Shown: one piece after another, positions 52,543-62,095 of the stretch
How positions within the stretch are numbered: position 1 is the first letter of the stretch
How the letters are laid out: every line of letters begins with the position of its first letter
Source: Croceicoccus bisphenolivorans
GTDB taxonomy: Bacteria > Pseudomonadota > Alphaproteobacteria > Sphingomonadales > Sphingomonadaceae
NCBI RefSeq assembly: GCF_001634625.1
Contig: NZ_LRSE01000013.1
Coordinates: 25,955-89,954 of the forward strand
Length of the DNA: 64,000 bases
Direction of reading: 5' to 3'
Position numbers and translations under genes: made by a program
The notes under the pieces: generated by a model
What the model was told of the DNA's origin: nothing
Databases searched by the model: none
What the model saw: only the letters and a program-made list of their open reading frames with translations

Positions 52543-53247
52543 TTATTCCTCGGGAATGCCTTCCTCGCGGCGGGCGGCAAGCCATGCTTCGGCTTCCGCT
52601 TCCTGTGCGGCGACAACGGCTGCGCGGGCAGCGTCCTCACGCTCTTTCTTTAGCTCGTCGATCAGCGCCTGCTTGTCGTCGACCAGCTTGGAATCGGGAA
52701 CGGCCGAAGCCTCGATACCGGCCTTCTTCGCGGCCTTGGCAACGGCGGCGTCAAGCTCGCGCTGCGAACACAAGCCCAGCGTCACCGGGTCCTTCGGGTT
52801 GATGTTCTGGATGTTCCAATGCGAGCGTTCGCGAATCGCGCCGATGGTGTTGCGGGTCGTGCCGATCAGCTTGCCGATCTGCGCGTCCGACATTTCGGGG
52901 TGGTTGCGCAGGATCCATGCAATGCCGTCCGGCTTGTCCTGACGCTTCGACACGGGGGTGTAGCGCGGACCCTTGGTGCGCTGGATCTGCACCGGCGCCT
53001 TGTGGATCTTCAGCTTGTAGTTCGAATCGTTCTGACCCTTCTCGATCTCTTCATGGGTCAGTTCGCCCGCGCGCACCGGATCGCGGCCCGTGTACTTCGC
53101 ACCGGCCAGATCGTCGGCCATTGCCTGCACTTCCAGAATATGGAGGCCGCAGAAGTCGGCGATCTGTTCGAACGTCAGGCCGGTATTGTCGACCAGCCAG
53201 CTCGCCGTGGCGTGCGGCATCAACGGAGTGGCTTGTTTCTGGCTCAC
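52543..53247 (-). CDS. trcR: Cell cycle transcriptional regulator TrcR (DUF1013)
   Basis: A 234-residue DUF1013 protein, annotated in alphaproteobacteria as TrcR, a transcription-associated regulator. MPHATASWLVDNTGLTFEQIADFCGLHILEVQAMADD is the N-terminal helix-turn-helix-like block, and HPEMSDAQIGKLIGTTRNTIGAIRER a second HTH. The C-terminus is a charged coiled coil. GTG 53247 follows GGAAGG at eight bases and is chosen over longer frames. It has its own terminator and lies downstream of a quinone oxidoreductase terminator, so it is transcribed alone. Confidence 0.92.
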   Translation of the reverse strand: MSQKQATPLMPHATASWLVDNTGLTFEQIADFCGLHILEVQAMADDLAGAKYTGRDPVRAGELTHEEIEKGQNDSNYKLKIHKAPVQIQRTKGPRYTPVSKRQDKPDGIAWILRNHPEMSDAQIGKLIGTTRNTIGAIRERSHWNIQNINPKDPVTLGLCSQRELDAAVAKAAKKAGIEASAVPDSKLVDDKQALIDELKKEREDAARAAVVAAQEAEAEAWLAARREEGIPEE

Positions 53248-53302
53248 GTGGGCATCCTTCCGGACAAGGCCCGGCGCTATGTTTTGGAAAGCTTCCGGGC
53301 GG

Positions 53303-53341
53303 AAAAACGATAAGGGCCGCCCCTTCCGGAGCGGCCGCTTG
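53303..53341 (-). terminator. Probable terminator after quinone oxidoreductase
   Basis: GGCCGC/GCGGCC stem with flanking partial pairing. On the minus strand it is followed by ATCGTTTTTCC. It separates the oxidoreductase gene from trcR. Confidence 0.6.
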
Positions 53342-53408
53342 CACCGTGGCATTTAGGGGATGTACGGCATTTGGGCAAGGGCGCATTCGTCATGCGCCTG
53401 TTCGGCCC

Positions 53409-54386
53409 TCATATGTCCAGCACGATCTTGCCGATATGATCCCCGCCATCCATGCGGGCATGCGCACTTGCCGCATCGGCCAGCGGGAAGCTTTTGTCCA
53501 AGACAGGCCGCAACTGGCCACTGGCGACAAAGGGCCAGACCGTGCCGCGAATCTCGTCGGCAACGGCGCTTTTGAAAGCCGCCGAACGCGGGCGCAGGGT
53601 GGAACCGGTTAGCGTCAGGCGCTTGGTCATCACCTTGTGCATCGGAATCTGCGCCTTCACTCCGCCCATGACCGCGATGGTCACATGCCGCGCATCGTCC
53701 GCCATACAGGCGATGTTGCGGGCAACGTAATCTCCGGAGATCATGTCGAGCACGACATCAACCCCGCGTCCGCCGGTGATGCGGGTCACTTCCTCCACGA
53801 AATCCCGGGTCTTGTAGTCGATGGCGTGGTTGGCGCCGATCTTGCGCGCAGCCTCACACTTTTCCTCGCTGCCACAGGTCACGATCGTGCGCAGGCCGAA
53901 CAAGTGCGCCAGCATGATCGCCATCGTGCCGATTCCGCTGGTGCCGCCGTGGACCAGCAACCAGTCCCCCTCTGCCGCCAGCCCGCGTTCAAAGACATTG
54001 TGCCAGACGGTAAACACCGTTTCCGGCATCGCCGCCGCCTCTGCCAGCGAAAGGCCATCGGGCACCGGCAGGCAATGGCCCGCGTTCGCGACGCAATATT
54101 CGGCATAACCGCCGCCGATCACCAGCGCGCACTGCCTCGTTCCGGCGAGCGCAGCGTCAACGCCCTCGCCCACGGCAACGACGGTGCCGGCAATCTCCAG
54201 CCCCGGAATATCGGGCGCGCCCGCCGGCGGCGGGTAAAGGCCCTTGCGTTGCATCACGTCCGGCCGGTTCACACCGGCATGCGCAACCTTGATCAGCACC
54301 TCGCCAGCCCCCGGCGCAGGCACGGGCACTTCTTGCGCGACGAGCACTTCGGGGCCCCCTGCCCCGTCGCACAGGATCGCGGTCAT
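53409..54386 (-). CDS. NAD(P)H-quinone oxidoreductase (zeta-crystallin type)
   Basis: A 325-residue medium-chain dehydrogenase/reductase of the PIG3/QOR subgroup, lacking zinc. HAGVNRPDVMQRKGLYPPPAGAPDIPGLEIAGTVVAVG is the substrate-domain signature, and LVHGGTSGIGTMAIMLAHLFG is the NADPH-binding Rossmann loop. It probably reduces quinones with one electron per step. ATG 54386; longer in-frame readings pass into the divergent gene. It faces a DUF1192 gene across a shared 132-base promoter region. Confidence 0.92.
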   Translation of the reverse strand: MTAILCDGAGGPEVLVAQEVPVPAPGAGEVLIKVAHAGVNRPDVMQRKGLYPPPAGAPDIPGLEIAGTVVAVGEGVDAALAGTRQCALVIGGGYAEYCVANAGHCLPVPDGLSLAEAAAMPETVFTVWHNVFERGLAAEGDWLLVHGGTSGIGTMAIMLAHLFGLRTIVTCGSEEKCEAARKIGANHAIDYKTRDFVEEVTRITGGRGVDVVLDMISGDYVARNIACMADDARHVTIAVMGGVKAQIPMHKVMTKRLTLTGSTLRPRSAAFKSAVADEIRGTVWPFVASGQLRPVLDKSFPLADAASAHARMDGGDHIGKIVLDI

Positions 54387-54518
54387 TCTATCAGGCAACA
54401 CGGCTTCCCCCTGGCTAGTTGCATGCCTCGATTGTGGATTTCGCCACAATTGCACGGTGGAGTAAACGCGCTGCCCGTTGACAGCAAGCTGCAGAGACCC
54501 AAGATTGTCATCAGCAGT

Positions 54519-54734
54519 ATGGACGACGACGATCGCCCCCGGACCCGCGGCGACAATGCCAGCCGCCTCACCAGCGAAAGCCTGGACAGCTATTCGCAGG
54601 ACGAGCTGGAAATTCGCATTTCTCAGCTGGAGGCGGAAATCGTCCGCTGCCGTTCCCACATGGACAAGGCGGTGGCGCACAGATTGGCCGCCGACGCACT
54701 CTTCGCCCCGAAAAAGGCGGAACCACCGGCATGA
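54519..54734 (+). CDS. DUF1192 family protein (71 aa)
   Basis: A 71-residue protein with an acidic start (MDDDDRPRTRGDNASRLTSESLDSYSQDEL), then a short coiled coil EIRISQLEAEIVRCRSHMDKAVAHRLAADALF and a small tail. The pattern matches DUF1192, a conserved alphaproteobacterial family of unknown role. ATG 54519. It is much shorter than the open frame that contains it. Divergent from the quinone oxidoreductase, and it may share regulation with it. Confidence 0.88.
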   Translation: MDDDDRPRTRGDNASRLTSESLDSYSQDELEIRISQLEAEIVRCRSHMDKAVAHRLAADALFAPKKAEPPA

Positions 54735-54920
54735 CGCGCGTGCGGCCTCGCCCTGATCTGGCGGGCTGGCCTGCATTCGTCGCATTTTTCTTTACGCAGG
54801 TGCGGCATTTGTGCTGCATTGCAACAAGGAGTTTGTTTGCCCTTCGTTCAGACCCTTTGGGTTATAACGAAATCAAGGGAATCGGACTCACTTCCTTAGG
54901 CACAGAAAGGGCCTGACACG

Positions 54921-57305
54921 ATGCCATCATTTGCCCAAAGCCTCGAAAAGACGCTTCACACGGCGCTCGCCAATGCTGCGGAACGCAGCCACGAGTATGC
55001 CACGCTGGAGCATCTTCTTCTGGCACTCGTCGACGATCCCGACGCGGCGCAGGTCATGGAAGCATGCGGCGTCGATCTGCCCGAACTGACCAACGTGGTG
55101 AAACAGTACCTGGACCAGGAATACCAGTCGCTGAAAACCGCGGAGAAGGCGGACCCGTCCCCCACTGCAGGCTTCCAGCGCGTGATCCAGCGTGCGATCC
55201 TGCATGTCCAGTCTTCGGGCAAGGACACCGTGACCGGCGCGAACGTGCTTGTCGCCCTGTTCTCCGAACGTGATTCGTATGCCGTCTATTTCCTGCAGCA
55301 GCAGGACATGAGCCGCCTCGACGCCGTAAGCTACATCAGCCACGGCATCGGCAAGTCGGGCCGCGCGGTCGAACAGCGCCCGGCCAAGGGCGCCGACGAA
55401 GAAGCGAAGCAGGAGGAAAAGACCGAGAGCGCGAAGGGCAAGAAGGAAACCGCCCTCGACCAGTTCACGGTCAATCTCAATGAAAAGGCGCTGGCCGGCA
55501 AGGTCGATCCGCTGATCGGACGCGGGCCGGAAGTGGATCGCACGATCCAGATCCTGTGCCGCCGGTCGAAGAACAACCCGCTCTATGTCGGCGATCCCGG
55601 CGTCGGCAAGACGGCGATTGCCGAAGGTCTGGCCCGCAAGATCGTCGAAGGCGAAGTGCCCGAAGTCCTGATGGACGCGGTGATCTACTCGCTTGACATG
55701 GGCGCGCTGCTGGCGGGCACCCGTTATCGCGGCGATTTCGAGGAACGGCTGAAGCAGGTCGTCAACGAACTGGAAAAGATGCCGGAAGCGATCCTGTTCA
55801 TCGACGAGATCCACACCGTTATCGGTGCGGGCGCCACCAGCGGCGGCGCGATGGATGCATCGAACCTGTTGAAGCCGGCCCTGTCGGGCGGATCGATCCG
55901 CTGCATCGGGTCGACCACCTACAAGGAGTTCCGCAACCACTTCGAAAAGGACCGCGCCCTGCTGCGCCGGTTCCAGAAGATCGACGTGAACGAACCCACG
56001 GTCGAGGATACGATCAAGATCCTGAGGGGTCTGCGTTCCGCGTTCGAGGATCACCATCAGGTGAAATACACGCCTGACGCGATCAAGACGGCGGTGGAGC
56101 TTTCGGCCCGCTACATCAACGATCGCAAGCTGCCCGACAAGGCGATCGACGTCATCGACGAGGTTGGCGCGATGCAGATGCTGGTTCCGCCCAGCCGCCG
56201 CCGGAAGACGATCACCGCCCGCGAGATCGAGGCCGTGATCGCGACGATGGCGCGCATCCCGCCCAAGTCGGTTTCGAAGGACGACAAGAAGGCGCTCGAA
56301 CACCTTGAGCGCGATCTGAAGCAGGTCGTCTACGGTCAGGACAAGGCGATCGAGGTTCTGTCGACCGCGATGAAGCTTAGCCGTGCGGGTCTGCGCGATC
56401 CGGACAAGCCGATCGGCTCGTTCCTGTTTTCCGGCCCCACCGGCGTCGGCAAGACCGAAGTCGCGCGCCAGCTTGCCTCCATCATGGGCATCCCGCTGCA
56501 GCGTTTCGACATGTCCGAATACATGGAGCGTCACTCGGTTTCGCGCCTGATCGGTGCCCCTCCGGGCTATGTCGGGTTCGATCAGGGCGGCCTGCTCACC
56601 GATGCCATCGACCAGCAGCCGCACTGCGTGTTGCTGCTGGACGAGATCGAGAAGGCGCACCCCGACCTGTTCAACATCCTGCTGCAGGTGATGGACAATG
56701 GCCGGCTGACCGACCACCACGGCAAGACCGTCGATTTCCGCAACGTAGTCCTCATCATGACGACCAATGCGGGTGCGGCGGACATGGCCAAGAGCGGGAT
56801 CGGCTTCGGCGACGTATCCAAGGAGGATGCGGGCGACGATGCGGTGAAGAAGCTGTTCACGCCGGAATTCCGCAACCGTCTCGATGCGATCGTGCCCTTC
56901 GCCTACCTTGGCAAGGCGATCGTTTCGCGCGTGGTCGACAAGTTCATCCTCCAGCTCGAACTGCAGCTGGCGGACCAGAACGTACACATCCAGTTCGACA
57001 CCGATGCCCGCAGCTGGCTGGCCGATCGCGGCTATGACAAACTGTATGGCGCGCGCCCGATGGGCCGCCTCATACAGGAAAAGGTCAAGCAGCCGCTGGC
57101 GGAAGAACTGCTGTTCGGCAAACTGGCGCAGGGCGGCGAAGTCCACGTCTCGGTCAAGGACGAGGACGGCAAACCGGTGCTGGCATTCGAACTGACGCCG
57201 GCACCGCCCAAGGTGGTGAAGCGTCGCAAGACGAAAGCGAAGAAAGTCACGCCAGCCAAGAAGCCGGGCGAGACTTCGAAGTCGGGCGACGACAAGGCTG
57301 AATAA
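54921..57305 (+). CDS. clpA: ATP-dependent Clp protease ATPase subunit ClpA
   Basis: A 794-residue AAA+ unfoldase that feeds substrates to ClpP. The N domain (1-145) takes adaptors such as ClpS. The first ATPase module has Walker A GDPGVGKTAIAEG (about 223) and the second GPTGVGKTEVARQ (about 504), with sensor and arginine-finger motifs. A Lys-rich C-terminal tail of about 30 residues is an addition. ATG 54921 follows AGAAAGGG. No clpS lies directly upstream here, unlike in many relatives. The upstream gap is 186 bases. Confidence 0.97.
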   Translation: MPSFAQSLEKTLHTALANAAERSHEYATLEHLLLALVDDPDAAQVMEACGVDLPELTNVVKQYLDQEYQSLKTAEKADPSPTAGFQRVIQRAILHVQSSGKDTVTGANVLVALFSERDSYAVYFLQQQDMSRLDAVSYISHGIGKSGRAVEQRPAKGADEEAKQEEKTESAKGKKETALDQFTVNLNEKALAGKVDPLIGRGPEVDRTIQILCRRSKNNPLYVGDPGVGKTAIAEGLARKIVEGEVPEVLMDAVIYSLDMGALLAGTRYRGDFEERLKQVVNELEKMPEAILFIDEIHTVIGAGATSGGAMDASNLLKPALSGGSIRCIGSTTYKEFRNHFEKDRALLRRFQKIDVNEPTVEDTIKILRGLRSAFEDHHQVKYTPDAIKTAVELSARYINDRKLPDKAIDVIDEVGAMQMLVPPSRRRKTITAREIEAVIATMARIPPKSVSKDDKKALEHLERDLKQVVYGQDKAIEVLSTAMKLSRAGLRDPDKPIGSFLFSGPTGVGKTEVARQLASIMGIPLQRFDMSEYMERHSVSRLIGAPPGYVGFDQGGLLTDAIDQQPHCVLLLDEIEKAHPDLFNILLQVMDNGRLTDHHGKTVDFRNVVLIMTTNAGAADMAKSGIGFGDVSKEDAGDDAVKKLFTPEFRNRLDAIVPFAYLGKAIVSRVVDKFILQLELQLADQNVHIQFDTDARSWLADRGYDKLYGARPMGRLIQEKVKQPLAEELLFGKLAQGGEVHVSVKDEDGKPVLAFELTPAPPKVVKRRKTKAKKVTPAKKPGETSKSGDDKAE

Positions 57306-57330
57306 GCCTGCCCCACACAGTCGATGAGCG

Positions 57331-57366
57331 GAAAGGCGGTCCTGCGGGGCCGCCTTTCTCTTTTCA
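57331..57366 (+). terminator. Terminator between clpA and coaE
   Basis: GAAAGGCGG pairs with CCGCCTTTC and TCTTTT follows. The T-run overlaps the coaE stop codon, so it serves clpA. Confidence 0.85.
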
Positions 57367-57975
57367 GGCCGAACGCTTGCGGATGGTCTCGACCATCGCG
57401 GCCACCTGTTCGCGCGTCGCTTCCAGCGTGGTGCCGGTATCGATCACGTAATCGGCCCGCCGGCGCTTTTCGGCATCGGGCATCTGGCGGGCAAGGATGT
57501 CCTCGAATTTCGTTTCCGTCATGCCGTCGCGCGCCAGCACGCGGCGGCGCTGTTCCCCTGCCGGAGCGGAAACGACGGCCACGGCATCGAGCCCCGCCGT
57601 ACCCGTGCGTTCGAACAGCAGCGGCACATCGAACACGACCAATGGCTCGTGCCAGTTCGCATCCATGAATTCGCCACGTTCGGCAGACACCACCGGATGG
57701 ACGATAGCCTCCAACCGGGCCAGTGCATCGGGATCGCCGAACACGATTGCGCCAAGCTCTGCCCGTTTCACGCCATCGGGGCCGGTCGAACCGGGAAAGG
57801 CCGCCTCGATCGCGGGCAAAAGCTCTCCGCCCGACCCCTGCATCCGGTGCACTTCGGCATCGGCGTCGAAGACCGGCACGCCAAGATCGCGCAGCATTCC
57901 GGCCACGGTCGATTTGCCCATGCCGATCGATCCGGTGAGGCCAAGGATGAAGGGGCGCGGGCCGGAGCGGGTCAT
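57364..57975 (-). CDS. coaE: Dephospho-CoA kinase
   Basis: A 203-residue P-loop kinase that makes coenzyme A from dephospho-CoA. GLTGSIGMGKSTVAGML is the Walker A motif, DADAEVHRM and VFDVPLLFE are substrate-site motifs, and RVLARDGMTETKFEDILARQM is the lid. It is the last gene of the four-gene ppsR-maf-aroE-coaE operon; its ATG overlaps the aroE stop by four bases. Confidence 0.97.
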   Translation of the reverse strand: MTRSGPRPFILGLTGSIGMGKSTVAGMLRDLGVPVFDADAEVHRMQGSGGELLPAIEAAFPGSTGPDGVKRAELGAIVFGDPDALARLEAIVHPVVSAERGEFMDANWHEPLVVFDVPLLFERTGTAGLDAVAVVSAPAGEQRRRVLARDGMTETKFEDILARQMPDAEKRRRADYVIDTGTTLEATREQVAAMVETIRKRSA

Positions 57976-58832
57976 GCCGTCAGGATCCGGCGAAGGTCGA
58001 CATCGCCAGCCTCACGCGGGGCGGGAACGCCGAAGAACCGTTCGAACGCAACGGCGGCTTGCCCGATCAGCATGTTCAGCCCGTCGATCGTGCGAAAGCC
58101 GCGCTTGGCCGCTTCGGTCAGGAACGGCGTTGCCAGCGGCGCGGTGACGATGTCGTAACAGATCGAACCGGGCGGAACGTGGCTGAATTCCAGCGCAAGT
58201 TCCGGCTGCCCCACCATGCCGAGCGATGTCGCGTTGACGACAAGGTCGAGGCACCCCTCGCGGTCGTCGAATTCGAAATCGGTGCGTTGCGCAAAATGAT
58301 CAAGCGGGGCGACATGGTGTTCGCCGCCGGGATCGAGCTCGTCCAGCAGGGCGCGCGCCTTGTCGGGATCGCGGGCCGCGACGACGAGGACGAGTCCCGC
58401 ATCGGCCAGTGCGGTGATGATCGCCCGCGCCGCCCCGCCGGTGCCGATGATCCGCGCCATGCGGAAATAGTGTGCCTTAGCCAGATCGTCCCGCAACGGT
58501 TCGAGGAAGCCGGCAGCGTCCGTATTGGTGCCCGCCAGCAAGCGATCAAAGGCGGGATAGATCGTGTTGACGGCACCGATGCGGCGAGCAGTTTCGTCGA
58601 TGGAATAGAGCAGCGGCATCACCGCCTGCTTGTGCGGCATGGTCACGTTGCAACCGCGCCAGTCGGGATCGCTTCTGCGCTCTGCCAGATAATCCGCCAG
58701 TTCGGCGGGCCTGACATGGCAAAGCCGGTACTCGGCATCGATTCCGGCCTTTTCCAGCCAGAAGTTATGGATCGCGGGCGACTTGGACTGTGCGATGGGA
58801 TCGCCGATCACTTCGGCATAGGCGAGGCTCAT
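57972..58832 (-). CDS. aroE: Shikimate dehydrogenase (NADP+)
   Basis: A 286-residue AroE, reducing 3-dehydroshikimate to shikimate in aromatic amino-acid synthesis. [21 protein letters not shown] is the N-terminal substrate loop, [16 protein letters not shown] holds the catalytic Lys, [13 protein letters not shown] is the NADP loop, and [14 protein letters not shown] the conserved C-terminal block. ATG 58832 overlaps the Maf stop as ATGA, which decides this start. Confidence 0.97.
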   Translation of the reverse strand: MSLAYAEVIGDPIAQSKSPAIHNFWLEKAGIDAEYRLCHVRPAELADYLAERRSDPDWRGCNVTMPHKQAVMPLLYSIDETARRIGAVNTIYPAFDRLLAGTNTDAAGFLEPLRDDLAKAHYFRMARIIGTGGAARAIITALADAGLVLVVAARDPDKARALLDELDPGGEHHVAPLDHFAQRTDFEFDDREGCLDLVVNATSLGMVGQPELALEFSHVPPGSICYDIVTAPLATPFLTEAAKRGFRTIDGLNMLIGQAAVAFERFFGVPAPREAGDVDLRRILTA

Positions 58833-59413
58833 GTCGGCAGCTCGCCTTCCGCGCGCAGGGCACCCAGCACTTCGAGAAGCGGCATGCCGAGCACCGTGAA
58901 CTGGTCGCCGGAAATATTCTCGAACAGTTGCGGGCCAAGCGCCTCGATCCGGAATACGCCGACGCAATAGCCGACTTCGGGCCATTCGGCATCGAGATAC
59001 TGTTCGATGAAGGCGTCGGTCAGTTCGCGCACCTTCAGTTCGGCCAGATTGACGGTGCGGAACACGACATCTCCGTCGCGAGCCAGTGCGGCGCCGCTGT
59101 GAAGCCGCATCGTCTTGCCCGAAAAGAAGCGCAAGTGCCGCGCAGCATCCTCTCGCCCCTGCGGCTTGTCGAACCGCTGGCCATTCACGACAACAAGGGA
59201 ATCGCTGCCCAGCACCAGCGAGCCCGGCCTTGCGGCGGAAACGGCCAGTGCCTTTGCTTCGGAAAGCGAGGTTGCGACAGTCTCGGGCAACGCGCCTTCG
59301 AGTGAAGCCTCCAGCGCGCGTTCGTCCAGATCGGCGGGCACCGCCTCGAACGAGACGCCGGCAGCCGTCAACATCGCCTGACGCGACGCGCTTTTCGATG
59401 CCAGCACGATCAT
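58829..59413 (-). CDS. maf: Maf-family nucleotide pyrophosphatase
   Basis: A 194-residue Maf protein, hydrolysing modified or canonical nucleoside triphosphates (dTTP/UTP-type or m7GTP). [30 protein letters not shown] is the N-terminal signature, and [18 protein letters not shown] is the catalytic loop. Coupled by 4-base overlaps to ppsR upstream and to aroE downstream. Its exact substrate is not predictable here. Confidence 0.94.
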   Translation of the reverse strand: MIVLASKSASRQAMLTAAGVSFEAVPADLDERALEASLEGALPETVATSLSEAKALAVSAARPGSLVLGSDSLVVVNGQRFDKPQGREDAARHLRFFSGKTMRLHSGAALARDGDVVFRTVNLAELKVRELTDAFIEQYLDAEWPEVGYCVGVFRIEALGPQLFENISGDQFTVLGMPLLEVLGALRAEGELPT

Positions 59414-60243
59414 ACCGGTTTCGGCCCCGCCCGTTCGATCCGGCGTTCGTTGTGCAGGTTGATCACGGCGGCAGCGGTTTCCTCGATCGAGCGGCGGGTC
59501 ACGTCGATGACCGGCCAGTTGTTGTCGGCGAACATGCGGCGGGCATAGCGGACTTCGTCGTCCACCCGCTCCTTGTCGACATATTCGGTATCGGGCGCCT
59601 GATTCAATGAAAGCAGGCGGTTGCGCCGTACCTGCACCAGCCGGTCGGGCGATGTCGTCAGGCCGACGACCATCGGGCGTTTCAGCCGGTAAAGTGCAGT
59701 AGGCGGCGGCGATTGTGGCACGATCGGGATATTGGCGACGCGAAACCCGCGATTGGCGAGATAGATCGCGGTCGGCGTTTTAGATGTGCGTGAAACGCCG
59801 GCAAGGATGATGTCGGCCTCTTCCCATTCCTCCCACAACAGGCCGTCGTCATGCGCGATCGTGTACTGGATCGCCTCCACCCGCGCGAAATAGGCATCGT
59901 CCATCTGGTGCTGGCGACCGGGCCGATGCAACTGTTTCTGGCCCAGCACCCGCGACAGGCTGTTGGTCACTGCATCGAGCGCCGATACGGTCGCAAGGTC
60001 CGCCTCGGCGCAGGCCGCTTCAAGCTGTGTCCGGATTTCCTGGTTCACCAGTGTAAAGATGACGAGGCCCGGATATTGCGTGATTTCCGACATGATCCGG
60101 TCAAGATGCTGGTGCGATCGCACCATCGGCCAGAAATGACGCTCCACATCCACGCCCTCGAACTGCGATAATGCGGCCTTGGCGATCATCTCCAGCGTTT
60201 CGCCGGTCGAATCGGACAGGAGATGAAGGTGAAGCTTGGTCAT
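59410..60243 (-). CDS. ppsR: Pyruvate phosphate dikinase/PEP synthase regulatory protein
   Basis: A 277-residue DUF299-family bifunctional kinase/phosphorylase that inactivates or reactivates its dikinase target by reversible Thr phosphorylation. [20 protein letters not shown] is the N-terminal block, and [21 protein letters not shown] is the P-loop motif. ATG 60243 ([15 protein letters not shown]); the 20 residues before it in the same frame are not conserved. First gene of the operon leading away from the candidate oriC. Confidence 0.95.
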   Translation of the reverse strand: MTKLHLHLLSDSTGETLEMIAKAALSQFEGVDVERHFWPMVRSHQHLDRIMSEITQYPGLVIFTLVNQEIRTQLEAACAEADLATVSALDAVTNSLSRVLGQKQLHRPGRQHQMDDAYFARVEAIQYTIAHDDGLLWEEWEEADIILAGVSRTSKTPTAIYLANRGFRVANIPIVPQSPPPTALYRLKRPMVVGLTTSPDRLVQVRRNRLLSLNQAPDTEYVDKERVDDEVRYARRMFADNNWPVIDVTRRSIEETAAAVINLHNERRIERAGPKPV

Positions 60244-60560
60244 CGGTACCCGGCAGCTTGTGGACAGACCGCGGGATAAACCACGGGAGAGGCATGCGGA
60301 CAAGATGAAGGGCCAATTCCCTCCCCGCTATCCCTGATTCCGTACGGGGTATTTCTGGACAGGAACAACTATCACCCACAGCCTGTGGAGAAGGCGAACA
60401 AGTTTCGTTTGACCGCGCAAGAGTCGGGATTCGGATGACCGCATTGCCAGTGGCCTTTGCCGGATAAATCGGGCAGGGCGCGCCAATCCCCGATATCCAC
60501 AGGGCCAACAGACTCCATCAGCCCTTTTAAAATCATATTTATTGTTGTCTGGAAGCACGC
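60244..60560. other. Candidate chromosomal replication origin (oriC)
   Basis: This 317-base gap between divergent ppsR and hemE holds several origin features. DnaA-box-like sequences are TGTGGAGAA (60384-60392, one mismatch), ATATCCACA (60493-60501, one mismatch) and TGTGGACAG (60259-60267, two mismatches). GANTC sites lie at 60336, 60421, 60428 and 60511. An AT-rich tract at 60524-60550 contains TTAA-N7-TTTA, one base from the CtrA consensus. In Caulobacter oriC lies next to hemE, with DnaA boxes, CtrA sites and GANTC methylation sites, and the gene order here (coaE-aroE-maf-ppsR / hemE-hemJ-rho) is the conserved alphaproteobacterial origin neighbourhood. The assignment is strong by synteny but not measured. 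Confidence 0.75.
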
Positions 60561-61586
60561 ATGCCCGGTCTTTTGCTCGATACCCTGAAAGGGACAAACG
60601 CGTCCCGCCGTCCGCTCTGGCTCATGCGCCAGGCAGGGCGATACCTGCCCGAATACCGTGCGCTTCGTGCGGAAAAGGGCGGTTTTCTCGCGCTGGTCTA
60701 TGACAGTGAAGCGGCGGCCGAAGTCACCCTGCAACCCATCGACCGGTTCGGCTTCGATGGCGCGATCCTGTTCTCCGATATCCTGATCGTCCCCTATGCG
60801 ATGGGGCAGGACCTGCAGTTCCTTGCCGGCGAAGGGCCGCACTTGTCGCCGCGCCTTGCCGATGCCGCGCTTTCCGCGCTGGAAATGGTGCCCGAACGCC
60901 TGACTCCGATCTATCGCACGGTGGAACTGTGCGTAAAGCGGCTGGACGATACGAAGACGATGCTGGGCTTTGCCGGTTCGCCGTGGACGGTGGCGACCTA
61001 CATGGTGAACGGGGAAGGCAGCCGCGACCAGCACGAGACGCGGGCCATGGCCTATCGCGATCCACAGGCGTTCGGCGCGATCATCGATGCGATTGCCGAC
61101 GTGACGGTCGAATACCTGGTCGGGCAGGCGAGGGCTGGGGCCGAAGCGGTGCAACTGTTTGATTCGTGGTCAGGAAGTCTGGCACCGGATGAATTCGAAC
61201 GCTGGGTCATAGCGCCTAATGCGGCGATCACGGCGCGGTTCAAGGCGCAGTGTCCCGACGTTCCCGTCATAGGTTTTCCGAAGGGCGCGGGCGAGAAGCT
61301 GGCGGCTTACGCGCGCGAAACCGGCGTCGATGCAGTGGGCGTCGACGAAACGGTCGATCCGGTCTGGGCCGCGCGTGAATTGCCCGCAAACATGCCGGTT
61401 CAGGGCAATCTCGATCCGCTGCTGCTGCTGGCAGGCGGGGACCGGCTGGCACAGCGCGCGCGCCATGTGCTCGACGTGTTCGCCGACCGGCCTCACGTGT
61501 TCAATCTGGGCCACGGCATCGGGAAAGAGACCCCGATTGCCCATGTCGAGGAACTGCTGGCGACCGTGCGGAGCTGGTCGCGCTGA
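60561..61586 (+). CDS. hemE: Uroporphyrinogen decarboxylase
   Basis: A 341-residue HemE that decarboxylates uroporphyrinogen III to coproporphyrinogen III in heme synthesis. PLWLMRQAGRYLPEYRALR holds the substrate-binding arginines, and DAILFSDIL-type FDGAILFSDILIVP the catalytic Asp. LGFAGSPWTVATYMVNG and FNLGHGIGKETP are further blocks. ATG 60561 directly after the AT-rich tract. In Caulobacter the hemE promoter overlaps oriC, and the near-match CtrA site here would fit that. Confidence 0.97.
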   Translation: MPGLLLDTLKGTNASRRPLWLMRQAGRYLPEYRALRAEKGGFLALVYDSEAAAEVTLQPIDRFGFDGAILFSDILIVPYAMGQDLQFLAGEGPHLSPRLADAALSALEMVPERLTPIYRTVELCVKRLDDTKTMLGFAGSPWTVATYMVNGEGSRDQHETRAMAYRDPQAFGAIIDAIADVTVEYLVGQARAGAEAVQLFDSWSGSLAPDEFERWVIAPNAAITARFKAQCPDVPVIGFPKGAGEKLAAYARETGVDAVGVDETVDPVWAARELPANMPVQGNLDPLLLLAGGDRLAQRARHVLDVFADRPHVFNLGHGIGKETPIAHVEELLATVRSWSR

Positions 61587-61642
61587 TTTTTTGCCGTTTG
61601 CGGGGGTTTGCGCGAGGCGCCGGCCGTCCTATCTGACGTTTC

Positions 61643-62095
61643 ATGCAGGAGATCCTGTCCTTGCTCTATCCATGGCTGAAGGTTGGCCATCTGGTCTTCG
61701 TGATCTTCTGGATGGCGGGGCTGTTCATGCTTCCCCGCTTCTTCGTTTATCATCAGGAAGCACCGGCAGGGTCGGAAGAGGCGGCACGCTGGGTGGAGCG
61801 TGAGAAGCGGTTGGTGAAGATCATCCTCAACCCGTCGATCGTGCTCGTCTGGGCGTTCGGGCTGGCACTGGCCTTCACCATCGATGCGTGGAGCGCGGGG
61901 TGGTTTCACCTCAAGCTGCTCTTCGTGCTGGTGCTTTCGGGCTATCATGGCTGGATGATCGGCTATGCGAAAAAGCTGGCCTGCGGGCAGCCGAACCTTA
62001 CCGGCAAGCAGCTGCGCCTGTTGAACGAAGTGCCGGGCATGGCCGCGATCCTGATCGTCACGACGGTGATCGTGGGCAAATATTACCTCGCCTGA
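61643..62095 (+). CDS. hemJ: Protoporphyrinogen oxidase HemJ
   Basis: A 150-residue, four-helix membrane protein of the HemJ (CopD-related) type that oxidises protoporphyrinogen IX. KVGHLVFVIFWMAGLFMLPRFFVYH has the conserved His, FHLKLLFVLVLSGYHGWMIGY the second, and LLNEVPGMAAILIVTTVIV the C-terminal block. It follows hemE by 56 bases, giving two consecutive-pathway heme genes. ATG 61643. Confidence 0.94.
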   Translation: MQEILSLLYPWLKVGHLVFVIFWMAGLFMLPRFFVYHQEAPAGSEEAARWVEREKRLVKIILNPSIVLVWAFGLALAFTIDAWSAGWFHLKLLFVLVLSGYHGWMIGYAKKLACGQPNLTGKQLRLLNEVPGMAAILIVTTVIVGKYYLA

